Below, one piece after another: positions 17,196 to 25,726 of a DNA stretch of 64,000 nt. The stretch lies in NCBI RefSeq assembly GCF_004114955.1, contig NZ_CP030053.1, positions 1,612,001-1,676,000 on the forward strand, in the 5' to 3' direction. Both the position numbers and the translations under genes were made by a program. Position 1 is the first letter of the stretch. Every line of letters starts with the position of its first letter. The DNA is from Bradyrhizobium guangzhouense (GTDB lineage Bacteria > Pseudomonadota > Alphaproteobacteria > Rhizobiales > Xanthobacteraceae). The notes beneath the pieces were generated by a model that was not told the origin of the DNA, did not search any database, and saw nothing but the letters and a program-made list of their open reading frames with translations.

Positions 17196-18376
17196 CCAGA
17201 CCGCTGCTCCGCACTGTGCTGTTGATGCTGTTGTCGCTGACGGCGACACGCGCCTTTTCCGATCCGGCGCTGTCGTCCGGCGAGCCGTATGAGCTGGTCC
17301 GCGCGCTGCAGGCGGTGCAGGACGGCATCGCCCATGGCGATACTGCGGCGCATGGCAGCCATATCGCCCTGATCCGCCAGATCGGCGAGAAGTTTCTCGC
17401 CGCAGATCCGACCGTGTGGAGCAACCCGCAGAACGGTCAGGCGGTCGTGATCTATCTGCTGTCGGGCGGCGCGCCGCAGATCGTCCGCAAGCTGCCGCGC
17501 GACAAGATCAACGTCGATAAGGCTCTGTTCGACGGCGCTCTCGCTTACGTCGAGGGACGGCAGGACGAGGCGAGGGACCTGCTCAAGGATGTCAAGCCGC
17601 GCACGATCCCGGCCGGCATGGGCGGGCAGGTGGCGCTGGTCCAGGGAGCGCTGTTTGCGAGGTCCGAGGCATCGCTGGCGATCGAGCGTCTGGACGATGC
17701 ACGCCTGCTGCTGCCGGGCACGCTTGTCGAAGAGGCGGCACTGCGGCGCGAGATCCTGCTGGTCGGGCAAGCCGAAGATTTCGACAAGTTCGAGTTCCTG
17801 ACGCTGGCCTATATTCGCCACTACCACAACTCGGTCTATGCCGGCGATTTCTGGCAGCGCTTCTCCACGGGACTGACGCAATCGAGCCTGGCGCTGGACG
17901 ATGGTCGTTTTGCACGGGTCGCGGCGCTACTGGAACAGGTCGACCGCGCCAGCCGCCTCAAGCTGTATCTGGTGATTGCGCGCGGCGCGCTGATCCGTGG
18001 CAAGCTCGCTGTCGTCAGCCTCGCGGCCGAGCGGGCGCTGGCGCTCAGCGCCGACGCCACGCCCGATCGGGAGCGCGCCCATTTCTATCGCGGCGCATCT
18101 CGCACGCTGACCGACGAATATGACGGCGGTTTCGCCGAGCTGAAGGCGCTCGACCGGTCGAAGCTGGCCGAACGCGACGTCCTGCTCCTCAACGCAACCC
18201 TCCAGCTCGCGCTCGACGTTCGCAAGTCGATCACGGGCCCCGCTGCCGTCATGATGGCCGACAAGCCGCCGCCCACGCCGGCGCGGATCGATCTCGGCTC
18301 GTCGAACGCGATGCTTGCGCGTGCGAAGTCGCAGCTCGGCGAACTGGAGCTTCTCACCACGGATCACCGACCATGA
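17192..18376 (+). CDS. motC: Periplasmic motility protein MotC
   Basis: A 394-residue secreted protein. It has a signal peptide (about 1-22) and an alpha-helical, TPR-like body ('AYVEGRQDEARDLLKDVKP', 'AVVSLAAERALALSADAT'). MotC is a rhizobial-specific periplasmic protein thought to act on MotB and is stabilised by MotE (family knowledge). The start is the GTG overlapping the motB stop; the upstream open frame is a motB shadow. The stop overlaps the fliK start (ATGA). Confidence 0.9.
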   Translation: MTRPLLRTVLLMLLSLTATRAFSDPALSSGEPYELVRALQAVQDGIAHGDTAAHGSHIALIRQIGEKFLAADPTVWSNPQNGQAVVIYLLSGGAPQIVRKLPRDKINVDKALFDGALAYVEGRQDEARDLLKDVKPRTIPAGMGGQVALVQGALFARSEASLAIERLDDARLLLPGTLVEEAALRREILLVGQAEDFDKFEFLTLAYIRHYHNSVYAGDFWQRFSTGLTQSSLALDDGRFARVAALLEQVDRASRLKLYLVIARGALIRGKLAVVSLAAERALALSADATPDRERAHFYRGASRTLTDEYDGGFAELKALDRSKLAERDVLLLNATLQLALDVRKSITGPAAVMMADKPPPTPARIDLGSSNAMLARAKSQLGELELLTTDHRP

Positions 18377-19701
18377 CCAAGCTCAGTGAAACCTCCGGAC
18401 AGCTCTTCGCTGGTCTCGCCGAAGGCCTTGCGCGGGGAATGAACCGGTCGACGAAAGGCGTGGCAGCACCGGGCGCGAAAGCTGCCGACCATTCCTCATT
18501 TCACGATCTGCTCCACACCGTCTCGAACATGGCCAAGCGGGCTTTGGACGATCAGGGGACCGATACGACCACCAAGGTTGCCCCAGCGCGTTCGCGCGTG
18601 ACCCAGTTGACCGAGCGTGACACGTCGAAGGACGAACCGCTGCATGAGCGCACCGAGGAGACCAAATCGTCGAGCAAGCAAGAGTGCGCCGATCAGGTTG
18701 CGAAGGCGGATGTCTCGAGCAGATTGAACCCTCCGGCGATCATGGGGCAAGAGCTTGCTGCCGTGCAGGTGGTGACAGGGCTGGCTTCACAGCCGTCCGT
18801 TGACAAGAAGGAGACGTCGGCCCGGGACGAGCATCCCTTGGCGGCGAAGCAACGCATCGGCGATGCAAGGGCGGCGGCAGACATCGCTCGATCTACCGTC
18901 ACGCCTTCGACTGTGGCGCGTTCCGGCGGCGATACGTCCGCCGTGCACGGGCGGCAGATTCCAGGCGCACAGATCGCGGCGATGCCGCAGGCAAGCGCGC
19001 GTCAACCAGATGCGATGCCCGCAACACCGGGCTTCGAGGCCGTCGCGGCGAATGTCGAGCGCGCCGCAAGGTCCGCGAGCCGCGATGCCTTGCCTGAGAC
19101 GACCAAGGTCACGGTGTTGCAGCAGGAGACTCATCTGCCTCCTGTTGGGCAACTCAGCGCGACCCAGCAGGTCGCAAACGCCGTCGTGTCGGAGCTCAAG
19201 AGTTCGCCTGCGCCGGCTGCGTCCGCCGCGGCAGATCTCGTGGGCGCGCAGAACAGTCCCACGGATCAGCCGCTCAAGATCCTCACCGTCAATCTCGAGC
19301 CGCCTGATCTCGGCAATGTCACCATGCGTCTTCGTCTCGTCGGCAACGAGGTGTCGGTCCAGCTCGCCGCCGAACGCAAGGACACCAGCACGATGCTGGA
19401 TCAGCAGCGCGACCAGATCCGCGACCTGATGCAGTCGGCGGGCTATGTCGCCGACGTCGCGCCGGTGCAGCACGGTTCGCTCGACGGCTTCCAGGCGGGA
19501 TCCGGCCAGGCGCAACCGCATCTCTCCGGCCAGCAGCAGCATCCATCGCAGTCGCAAGGCGCTTTCGGCGGTGCGGGCGCGTCGTCCGGTCAATCAGACG
19601 GCGGCGCGCGGCAACCCCGCCAGGACCAGCAGCCCAACCAGGAGGCACGCCATGACCAGGACGTGGCGCCGCAGTCTCGTCGCGGCCCTGTTTATCTATA
19701 A
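18373..19701 (+). CDS. fliK: Flagellar hook-length control protein FliK (MotD)
   Basis: A 442-residue protein with a low-complexity, Ala/Ser/Thr-rich first 290 residues. The conserved FliK C-terminal domain (about 300-365, 'LTVNLEPPDLGNVTMRLRL' and 'QQRDQIRDLMQSAGY') interacts with FlhB to switch export. In rhizobia this gene was first named motD. A Gln-rich tail (about 370-440) follows. The last 50 bases overlap the lytic transglycosylase gene in another frame, an unusually long overlap. Confidence 0.88.
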   Translation: MTKLSETSGQLFAGLAEGLARGMNRSTKGVAAPGAKAADHSSFHDLLHTVSNMAKRALDDQGTDTTTKVAPARSRVTQLTERDTSKDEPLHERTEETKSSSKQECADQVAKADVSSRLNPPAIMGQELAAVQVVTGLASQPSVDKKETSARDEHPLAAKQRIGDARAAADIARSTVTPSTVARSGGDTSAVHGRQIPGAQIAAMPQASARQPDAMPATPGFEAVAANVERAARSASRDALPETTKVTVLQQETHLPPVGQLSATQQVANAVVSELKSSPAPAASAAADLVGAQNSPTDQPLKILTVNLEPPDLGNVTMRLRLVGNEVSVQLAAERKDTSTMLDQQRDQIRDLMQSAGYVADVAPVQHGSLDGFQAGSGQAQPHLSGQQQHPSQSQGAFGGAGASSGQSDGGARQPRQDQQPNQEARHDQDVAPQSRRGPVYL

Positions 19702-20236
19702 TGCGAGCACCGCCGGGGCGGCAGCGACCGACGCCTCGAGCGCCTGCGAGCGGGAGATGATGCGCGCCTCGCGGCAGCACGGGATTCCGCTCGGCATCCT
19801 TTATGCTGTCGGCCTCACCGAAACCGGCCGGCGCGGCGCGCTCTATCCCTACGCACTCGGTGCCGAGGGGCAGACCGTGTTCGCCAAGGATATGGACGAC
19901 GCGATCGCGAACTTCGAGGCGATGCGAGCCAGGGGCATCAAATTGATCGACCTCGGCTGCATGCAGATCAACCACTATTTTCACGGCGACAAGTTCACGT
20001 CGGTACGGGCGATGTTCGATCCGGCGAAGAATGTCGACTACGCCGCGCGATTCCTGAAGGAGCTGAAGCAGCGCGAGGGAAGCTGGACCATGGCAGTCGC
20101 CCGCTACAATGCCGGTCCCAACAATCAGCCGGCGCAGAAGCGCTATGTCTGCCACATCGTCGCGCATCTCGTTTCCAGCGGCTTCGGCGCGTGGACCGAC
20201 AAGGCGCGCGCGTTCTGTCAACCGAAGACGACATGA
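19652..20236 (+). CDS. Flagellar lytic transglycosylase, SltF-like
   Basis: A 194-residue secreted enzyme. It has a signal peptide (about 1-24) and a lysozyme-like SLT domain (about 33-170) with probable catalytic Glu57 in 'GLTETG', the motif 'DLGCMQINHYFHG' and 'AVARYNAGPNN'. It would cleave peptidoglycan to let the rod pass. In Rhodobacter, SltF does this together with a FlgJ that lacks an enzymatic domain. The same split is seen here with the gene at 28980. AGGAGG lies 7 bases before the ATG, which sits inside fliK. Confidence 0.88.
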   Translation: MTRTWRRSLVAALFIYNASTAGAAATDASSACEREMMRASRQHGIPLGILYAVGLTETGRRGALYPYALGAEGQTVFAKDMDDAIANFEAMRARGIKLIDLGCMQINHYFHGDKFTSVRAMFDPAKNVDYAARFLKELKQREGSWTMAVARYNAGPNNQPAQKRYVCHIVAHLVSSGFGAWTDKARAFCQPKTT

Positions 20237-20318
20237 AGTTGTGCATCGCCGCCAACCATCAGCCCCGCGCAAGCAAGATCCCCCATTGTAACGACGATCT
20301 GCCAAAGGAGCCCACTAC

Positions 20319-21557
20319 ATGAGCCTGTATGGTGTTATGCGCACCGGCGTTTCCGGGATGAACGCGCAGTCCAACAAGCTGTCGACGGTCTCGGACAACA
20401 TCGCGAACGTCAACACGGTCGGCTACAAGCGGGCTTCGACGGAATTCTCCTCGCTGATCCTGAAGAGCGGCTCAGGCAATTACGATTCCGGCGCGGTCGA
20501 GACAAATGTCCGCTACGCCATCACCGACCCCGGCAACCTCCAGTTCACGACCTCGACGACGGACCTTGCGGTCCAGGGTAACGGCTTCTTCGTCGTGCAG
20601 GACGCCAATGGCAACAACTTCCTCACGCGTGCCGGCTCGTTCGTGCCCGACAGCACCGGCAACCTCGTCAATACGGCCGGCTTCCAGCTGATGGGCTACA
20701 ACATCCAGAACGGCGCTGCGCCCAATGTCGCCGCCAACGGCTTCGGCGGTCTCCAGGTCATCAACGTCAACCAGATGGCGCTGCAGGCCTCGCCCTCGAC
20801 CAAGGCGACCGTGGCCGCCAATCTGGATCCGAGCGCTGCGAATGTCGCTTCACCGGCCCTTGCGGCTGGTCCAGGCAATTACACGTCGAAAACGTCGATG
20901 GTGACCTACGACAACATCGGCAACGCCGTAACGCTCGACGTCTATGCAGCGAAAACCGGCGCGAACACCTGGGACATCGAAGTCTACAACGGCGCCGGCT
21001 TGCTCACGGGCGGTCCCTCGGCCACGACCGCATTCAGCTTCGACGTCACCGCGGCCGGCAAGGGCGCGCTGGCTGCCGCGAGCCCCAAGACGCTCTCGTT
21101 CAACGTTCCTGGCGGCTCGGCCTTCACCATGGACCTTTCGGCCATGACCCAGGTCGCCTCCAGCTTCGACTTCAAGGCGACTGTCGACGGCAACGCGCCA
21201 TCTGCCGTCGAGAAGGTCAACATCGACAGCAAGGGCGTGGTCACCGCGGTGCTCAAGAACGGCACTGAGCTGCCGAGCTTCCAGGTTGCGCTCGCCACTG
21301 TGCCGAGCCCGGATCACCTGACACCCGAAGTCGGCAACGTCTATTCGCCGAACTTGGACTCCGGAAACGTGCAGGTCGGCCTCGCCGGCCAGGGTGGCCT
21401 CGGAACCATCCAGTCCGGCGCTCTCGAAGACTCCAACGTCGATCTTGCGAGCGAGCTGACCGACATGATCTCGGCGCAGCGCGGCTTCACCGCGAATTCG
21501 AAATCGTTCCAGACCGGCGCCGATCTGCTCGACGTCGTCGTCAACCTGAAGCGCTGA
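20319..21557 (+). CDS. flgE: Flagellar hook protein FlgE
   Basis: A 412-residue hook protein. The N-terminal motif 'VSDNIANVNTVGYKRASTEF' (about 28-47) and the C-terminal 'SNVDLASELTDMISAQRGFTANS' are typical of FlgE. The central region is variable and Ala/Thr/Ser-rich. AAAGGAG lies 8 bases before the ATG. An 82-base gap separates it from the transglycosylase. FlgD, its cap, is encoded at 24959. Confidence 0.96.
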   Translation: MSLYGVMRTGVSGMNAQSNKLSTVSDNIANVNTVGYKRASTEFSSLILKSGSGNYDSGAVETNVRYAITDPGNLQFTTSTTDLAVQGNGFFVVQDANGNNFLTRAGSFVPDSTGNLVNTAGFQLMGYNIQNGAAPNVAANGFGGLQVINVNQMALQASPSTKATVAANLDPSAANVASPALAAGPGNYTSKTSMVTYDNIGNAVTLDVYAAKTGANTWDIEVYNGAGLLTGGPSATTAFSFDVTAAGKGALAAASPKTLSFNVPGGSAFTMDLSAMTQVASSFDFKATVDGNAPSAVEKVNIDSKGVVTAVLKNGTELPSFQVALATVPSPDHLTPEVGNVYSPNLDSGNVQVGLAGQGGLGTIQSGALEDSNVDLASELTDMISAQRGFTANSKSFQTGADLLDVVVNLKR

Positions 21558-21603
21558 GTCCGTCGGCGCCGATTTCCGGCAAGAGATCGTTCAAGAGCAG
21601 GCC

Positions 21604-23082
21604 ATGTCCCTTACCTCAGCCCTCGACTCCGCCCGCAACTCGCTCATGGCGTCGGGCATCCAGTCGTCGACGATCTCGCGCAATATCGCCGGTGCCAGCT
21701 CGACCGGCTATTCGCGCAAGATCACGGTGCTGGACAATCTTCCCGGCGCCGGCGTCTATGTGGCGGCGATCCAGCGCGCCGCATCCTCGGGCCTGTACGG
21801 CAACGTCCTGACCGCGACCTCGGCGGCCGCCACGCAGAGCGCGATCTATGACGGCCTCCAGAAGATCGCCTCCGCCACGGTGGACGATCCACAGCTCGAC
21901 CAGTCTCCGACGGCGCAGCTCAATGCGCTGAAGCAGGCGCTGCAGCAATACGCCAACGCGCCTGACAACACCACGCTGGCTCAGGCCGCAGTGACGTCGG
22001 CCAAGGACATGGCGAATGCGCTCAACCAGGCGACGCAGACCGTGCAGTCGGTGCGCGAGGGCGCGGATGCCGACATGAAGACGTCGGTCCAGAACATCAA
22101 CCAGTTGCTCTCCCAGTTCCAGACCGTCAACACGGCGATCGTGAAGGGGACGATTGCCGGTGACGACGTAACCGACTATCTCGACCAGCGCGACAGCATC
22201 GTCTCCCAGTTGTCGCAGGAAGTCGGCGTCACGATGACGATCCGCACCAATGGCGATGCTGCCCTCTATGCCGACAGCGGCGTGGTGCTGTTCGACAAGA
22301 CGGCGCGGGCGGTGACTTTCGCTCCGACCAACGCGTATTCGGCGAGCACGACGGGTAACGCGGTCTTCATCGACGGCGTGCCGGTGACCGGCGCCAACTC
22401 GGTGATGCCACTCAAGTCCGGCAAGCTCGCCGGCCTCGCCCAACTGCGCGACACCGACACGGTCACCTATCAGAGCCAGCTCGACGAGATCGCACGCGGC
22501 CTGGTCAATAGTTTCAGGGAGAGCGACCAGTCGGGAGCAGCGCTGCCCGACGTTCCCGGTCTCTTCACTTACCCTGGCGCACCGGCGATGCCCGCGAGCG
22601 CCACCGTCTCGGTGGGGCTCGCCGGCACGATCTCGGTTGCGGCGTCGGTCGATCCGACCCTGGGCGGCAACCCGAATCTGCTGCGCGACGGCGCGATCAG
22701 CGGGAATGCAGCCTATAATTACAACACGGCTGGTAACGGCGGCTTCTCGACCCGGCTGCAGCAGCTCATCGGCAACATGGACATTTCGCAGCCGTTCGAT
22801 GCGACGACGCAGGGCAAGCCGAACGGCAGCCTGATCGACTACGCGTCGTCGTCGACGAGCTGGATCGAGAACGAGCGCAAGGCCGCCAACGACAACTCCC
22901 AGTACCAGAACACGCTGCTCAACCGCAGCACGACGGCGCTGTCGAACGTCAACGGCGTCAACATGGACGACGAGATGTCGCTGATGCTCCAGGTCGAGCG
23001 TACCTATTCGGCCTCCTCGAAGATCATTTCGACTGTCGACCAGATGTTGCAAGCCTTGCTAGCCGCCGCGGGGAATCCGTGA
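21604..23082 (+). CDS. flgK: Hook-filament junction protein FlgK (HAP1)
   Basis: A 492-residue hook-associated protein. The N-terminus ('ALDSARNSLMASGIQSSTISRNIAGASSTGYSRK' in part, about 4-37) and C-terminus ('VNMDDEMSLMLQVERTYSAS') match the FlgK family. It caps the hook and starts the filament junction. It starts 46 bases after flgE. The stop TGA overlaps the ATG of flgL. Confidence 0.94.
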   Translation: MSLTSALDSARNSLMASGIQSSTISRNIAGASSTGYSRKITVLDNLPGAGVYVAAIQRAASSGLYGNVLTATSAAATQSAIYDGLQKIASATVDDPQLDQSPTAQLNALKQALQQYANAPDNTTLAQAAVTSAKDMANALNQATQTVQSVREGADADMKTSVQNINQLLSQFQTVNTAIVKGTIAGDDVTDYLDQRDSIVSQLSQEVGVTMTIRTNGDAALYADSGVVLFDKTARAVTFAPTNAYSASTTGNAVFIDGVPVTGANSVMPLKSGKLAGLAQLRDTDTVTYQSQLDEIARGLVNSFRESDQSGAALPDVPGLFTYPGAPAMPASATVSVGLAGTISVAASVDPTLGGNPNLLRDGAISGNAAYNYNTAGNGGFSTRLQQLIGNMDISQPFDATTQGKPNGSLIDYASSSTSWIENERKAANDNSQYQNTLLNRSTTALSNVNGVNMDDEMSLMLQVERTYSASSKIISTVDQMLQALLAAAGNP

Positions 23083-24128
23083 TGATGAGCGCCAACTACA
23101 TTTCCACCCTCGTGCTGTCCTCGTCCTTGAGGTATTCGATCACGAGCAACCAGGCTGCGCTGAGCAAGGCGTCGACGGAAGCGACCACCGGCCGCTTCGC
23201 CGATGTCGGCCTCCAGCTCGGTGCGACGACGGGCGGCGACGTCACCTTGCGGGCCGACCTGAGCTTCGCCGATCAGCTCGTCGACACCAACGGCCTCGTC
23301 GGAGGGCGCCTGGACGTAACCCAGGACCGCATCACGCAGCTCAGCTCGACCGCGACTGATTTCCTCAAGGACCTGATCGCGGCCCGGAGCACGGACGGTG
23401 GAGGGCGGATCATCCTGCCGCCGGCGTCCTCCAATCTCCAGGATCTGATCGGCGCGCTGAACGTCTCTTACAACGGTTCGTACCTGTTCTCGGGCATCAA
23501 CACGCAGAACCAGCCGATCACGGCTTACCAGGCCGGCTCGGCCAGCAAGAACCAGGTCGATGCCGATTTCAATGCGGCTTTCGGCTTCACGCAATCCTCG
23601 CCTAGCGTGGCCAATATTACGCCTGCCCAGATGCAGACGTTCCTCAACGGCCCATTCGATGCCGAGTTCGCAAGCCCGGCCTGGAACACCAACTGGTCGA
23701 CGGCCACCGATCAGGCTATGCAAAGCCGCATCTCGACGACGGAGATCGCCGATACGTCCGTGAGCGCCAACCAGACGGGCTTCCGCAAACTCGCCGAGGC
23801 CTACACCATGATGGCCGATCTCGGAAATGCGAACCTGAGCCAGTCGACGTTCCAGGTGGTCGTGGACAAGGCCATCGGCCTCGTCGGCAGCGCCATCACC
23901 GACCTCGCGACGCTCGGCGGCGACGTCGGCACGGTCCAGCAGCGCATCACCACCGCGACCGACAAGCTGAAGACCCAGAAGGACATTCTGAACAACCAGA
24001 TCGTCGGCATGGAGCAGGTCGATCCGACCGAGGCGTCGGTACGCGTCAATGCCCTGCAGACCCAGATCCAGACGGCGCTCGCACTCACCTCACAGCTCCA
24101 GAAGATCAGCCTCATCAACTATCTCTGA
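23082..24128 (+). CDS. flgL: Hook-filament junction protein FlgL (HAP3)
   Basis: A 348-residue flagellin-like junction protein. It has the N-terminal helix 'NQAALSKASTEATTGRFADVG' and the C-terminal helix 'TEASVRVNALQTQIQTALAL'. The start is ambiguous: GTG 23079, ATG 23082 and ATG 23085 are all in frame. ATG 23082 was chosen because it forms the TGATG overlap with flgK. It links FlgK to the filament and is one of the last parts before flagellin is added. Confidence 0.92.
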   Translation: MMSANYISTLVLSSSLRYSITSNQAALSKASTEATTGRFADVGLQLGATTGGDVTLRADLSFADQLVDTNGLVGGRLDVTQDRITQLSSTATDFLKDLIAARSTDGGGRIILPPASSNLQDLIGALNVSYNGSYLFSGINTQNQPITAYQAGSASKNQVDADFNAAFGFTQSSPSVANITPAQMQTFLNGPFDAEFASPAWNTNWSTATDQAMQSRISTTEIADTSVSANQTGFRKLAEAYTMMADLGNANLSQSTFQVVVDKAIGLVGSAITDLATLGGDVGTVQQRITTATDKLKTQKDILNNQIVGMEQVDPTEASVRVNALQTQIQTALALTSQLQKISLINYL

Positions 24129-24189
24129 GGCCGAGCAACCGTCGCGTTCGCCTTCAGTTTCCTGCAATTACCTGCGCAGAGTGTTACGG

Positions 24190-24534
24190 ATGACTTTTGA
24201 AGCCTATGAAACGGTCGTTGAGGACAGCGGCCACGAGGCGCGAGGGCGCGAGCGCCAGGCGCTCAGCCTCGGCATCGACCGGCTGGAGCGGCTGCAGCGG
24301 GAGTGCTTCAGCATTGAGGATCAGGTCCAGAGCCTGCTCTATGTCCGGCGGCTGTGGACCATCTTCATCGAGGATCTCGCGCATCCCGAGAACGGGCTGC
24401 CCGAGCAGCTGCGCGCCGACATCATCTCGATTGGCCTGTGGGTCGTCAAGGAAGCCGATCGCCTTCGCGAGGAGCGATCGAATGACGTGATGCAGCTCGT
24501 CGAAATCAACCGTCTGATCCGAGACGCGCTTTAA
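24190..24534 (+). CDS. flaF: Flagellin synthesis regulator FlaF
   Basis: A 114-residue alpha-helical protein matching FlaF ('AYETVVEDSG' at the start and 'LWTIFIEDLAHPENGLPEQLRADIISIGLWV' in part). FlaF and FlbT act in opposite ways on flagellin synthesis in Caulobacter and Brucella (family knowledge). The ATG at 24190 is the first that gives the family N-terminus; frame upstream of it is flgL shadow. Its stop shares one base with the flbT ATG (TAATG). Confidence 0.94.
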   Translation: MTFEAYETVVEDSGHEARGRERQALSLGIDRLERLQRECFSIEDQVQSLLYVRRLWTIFIEDLAHPENGLPEQLRADIISIGLWVVKEADRLREERSNDVMQLVEINRLIRDAL

Positions 24535-24944
24535 TGAAGATCTCCTTGCGGGCAGGCGAACGCGTCTACATCAACGGAGCGGTGCTGCGCGTCGACCGCA
24601 AAGTCTCGCTCGAGCTCGTCAACGACGTGATGTTCCTGCTGGAAGGACAGGTGATGCAGGCGGCCGATGCCACCACCGCGATGCGCCAGCTCTATTTCAT
24701 CGTCCAGCTCATGCTGATGAATCCGACGGATGTCGGTGCAGCCGGCTCGCTCTACGGGCAGCACCACGCGGCTCTGCTGGCCGTATGCGAGAACCGCGAG
24801 ATGCTGGACGGGCTCGCCGCCATCGACGAGATGGTCGGCGGAACCCGCTACTTCGAGGCGCTCAAGCGGATCCGGGCGCTATTCCCTCTGGAGGAGGCGA
24901 TCCTGGCCGGCGCCACCACCGAATCTCCATTCAAGGCTGCCTGA
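24534..24944 (+). CDS. flbT: Flagellin mRNA regulator FlbT
   Basis: A 136-residue FlbT ('ISLRAGERVYINGAVLRVDRK', then 'LYFIVQLMLMNPTDV'). In Caulobacter, FlbT associates with the 5' leader of flagellin mRNA and promotes its decay until the hook is complete. The three flagellins here share a structured leader (see 9878, 11063, 12262), which would be a natural target. Translational coupling to flaF suggests fixed stoichiometry. Confidence 0.95.
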   Translation: MKISLRAGERVYINGAVLRVDRKVSLELVNDVMFLLEGQVMQAADATTAMRQLYFIVQLMLMNPTDVGAAGSLYGQHHAALLAVCENREMLDGLAAIDEMVGGTRYFEALKRIRALFPLEEAILAGATTESPFKAA

Positions 24945-24958
24945 CAGCGGAGAGGCCA

Positions 24959-25381
24959 ATGAACGTCCCCAGCGCGACCGATACCACAAGCACCAGCTCG
25001 ACCGGCTCGACCTCGTCCAGCTCGACACCCTCAAGCAGCGGCGTCGACTACAACACCTTCCTCCAGCTCCTCATCGCCGAGATGAAGAACCAGGATCCGA
25101 CCAATCCGACGGATACGTCGCAATATATGAGTCAGTTCGCCCAGCTGTCGACGGTCGAGCAGGCCATGCAAACCAACACGAAGCTGGATTCGCTGCTCTC
25201 CTCGCAGTCGCTGTCGCAGGCGGACGGGCTGATCGGAAAGAACGTCAGCTTCACCGACTCGACCGGAGCGACCTTCACCGGCAAGGTCGCGTCGATCTCG
25301 ATCAACAGCAACGGCTCGGTCGCGACCCTGCAGGACGGCACCAAGGTCGCGGTCGGCCCCGGTCTCACGATCAGCAACTAG
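24959..25381 (+). CDS. flgD: Hook cap protein FlgD
   Basis: A 140-residue scaffolding protein for hook assembly. The Ser/Thr-rich start (about 1-28) is followed by the FlgD signature 'FLQLLIAEMKNQDPTNPTD' and 'QFAQLSTVEQ'. It is shorter than enterobacterial FlgD (about 230 residues) and lacks the C-terminal Tudor/Ig domains, as in other rhizobia. GAGG lies 4 bases before the ATG. fliQ starts 2 bases after the stop. Confidence 0.93.
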   Translation: MNVPSATDTTSTSSTGSTSSSSTPSSSGVDYNTFLQLLIAEMKNQDPTNPTDTSQYMSQFAQLSTVEQAMQTNTKLDSLLSSQSLSQADGLIGKNVSFTDSTGATFTGKVASISINSNGSVATLQDGTKVAVGPGLTISN

Positions 25382-25383
25382 CC

Positions 25384-25650
25384 ATGAACGAGCGGGACGC
25401 CCTCGACCTCGTTCAGGCAGCGATCTGGACCATCCTCGTTGCGTGCGGACCCGCAGTCGGCGCGGCGATGCTGGTCGGCATCGTCATCGCGCTGATCCAG
25501 GCGCTGACCCAGATCCAGGAGGCGACCCTGACCTTCGTTCCGAAGATCATCGTCATCCTGGTGGTCGTGGCCATCTCCGGCTCCTTCATCGGCGCCCATC
25601 TCTCCACCTTCACCGAGTTGGTCTATTCGCGGATCGAGCACGGCTTCTGA
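25384..25650 (+). CDS. fliQ: Flagellar export gate protein FliQ
   Basis: An 88-residue protein with two hydrophobic segments (about 17-40 and 50-75), with 'GPAVGAAMLVGIVIALIQALTQIQEATL' in part matching the FliQ/SpaQ signature. It forms the export pore with FliP and FliR. It follows flgD by 2 bases; a 76-base gap separates it from flhA. Confidence 0.95.
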   Translation: MNERDALDLVQAAIWTILVACGPAVGAAMLVGIVIALIQALTQIQEATLTFVPKIIVILVVVAISGSFIGAHLSTFTELVYSRIEHGF

Positions 25651-25726
25651 TCCGCGGGGCCCGTCACCACCCTCGCGTAAGCTTTGCGGGGCAGATTGCA
25701 GGGCGGACCCTGCCGCCCGGTGACCC

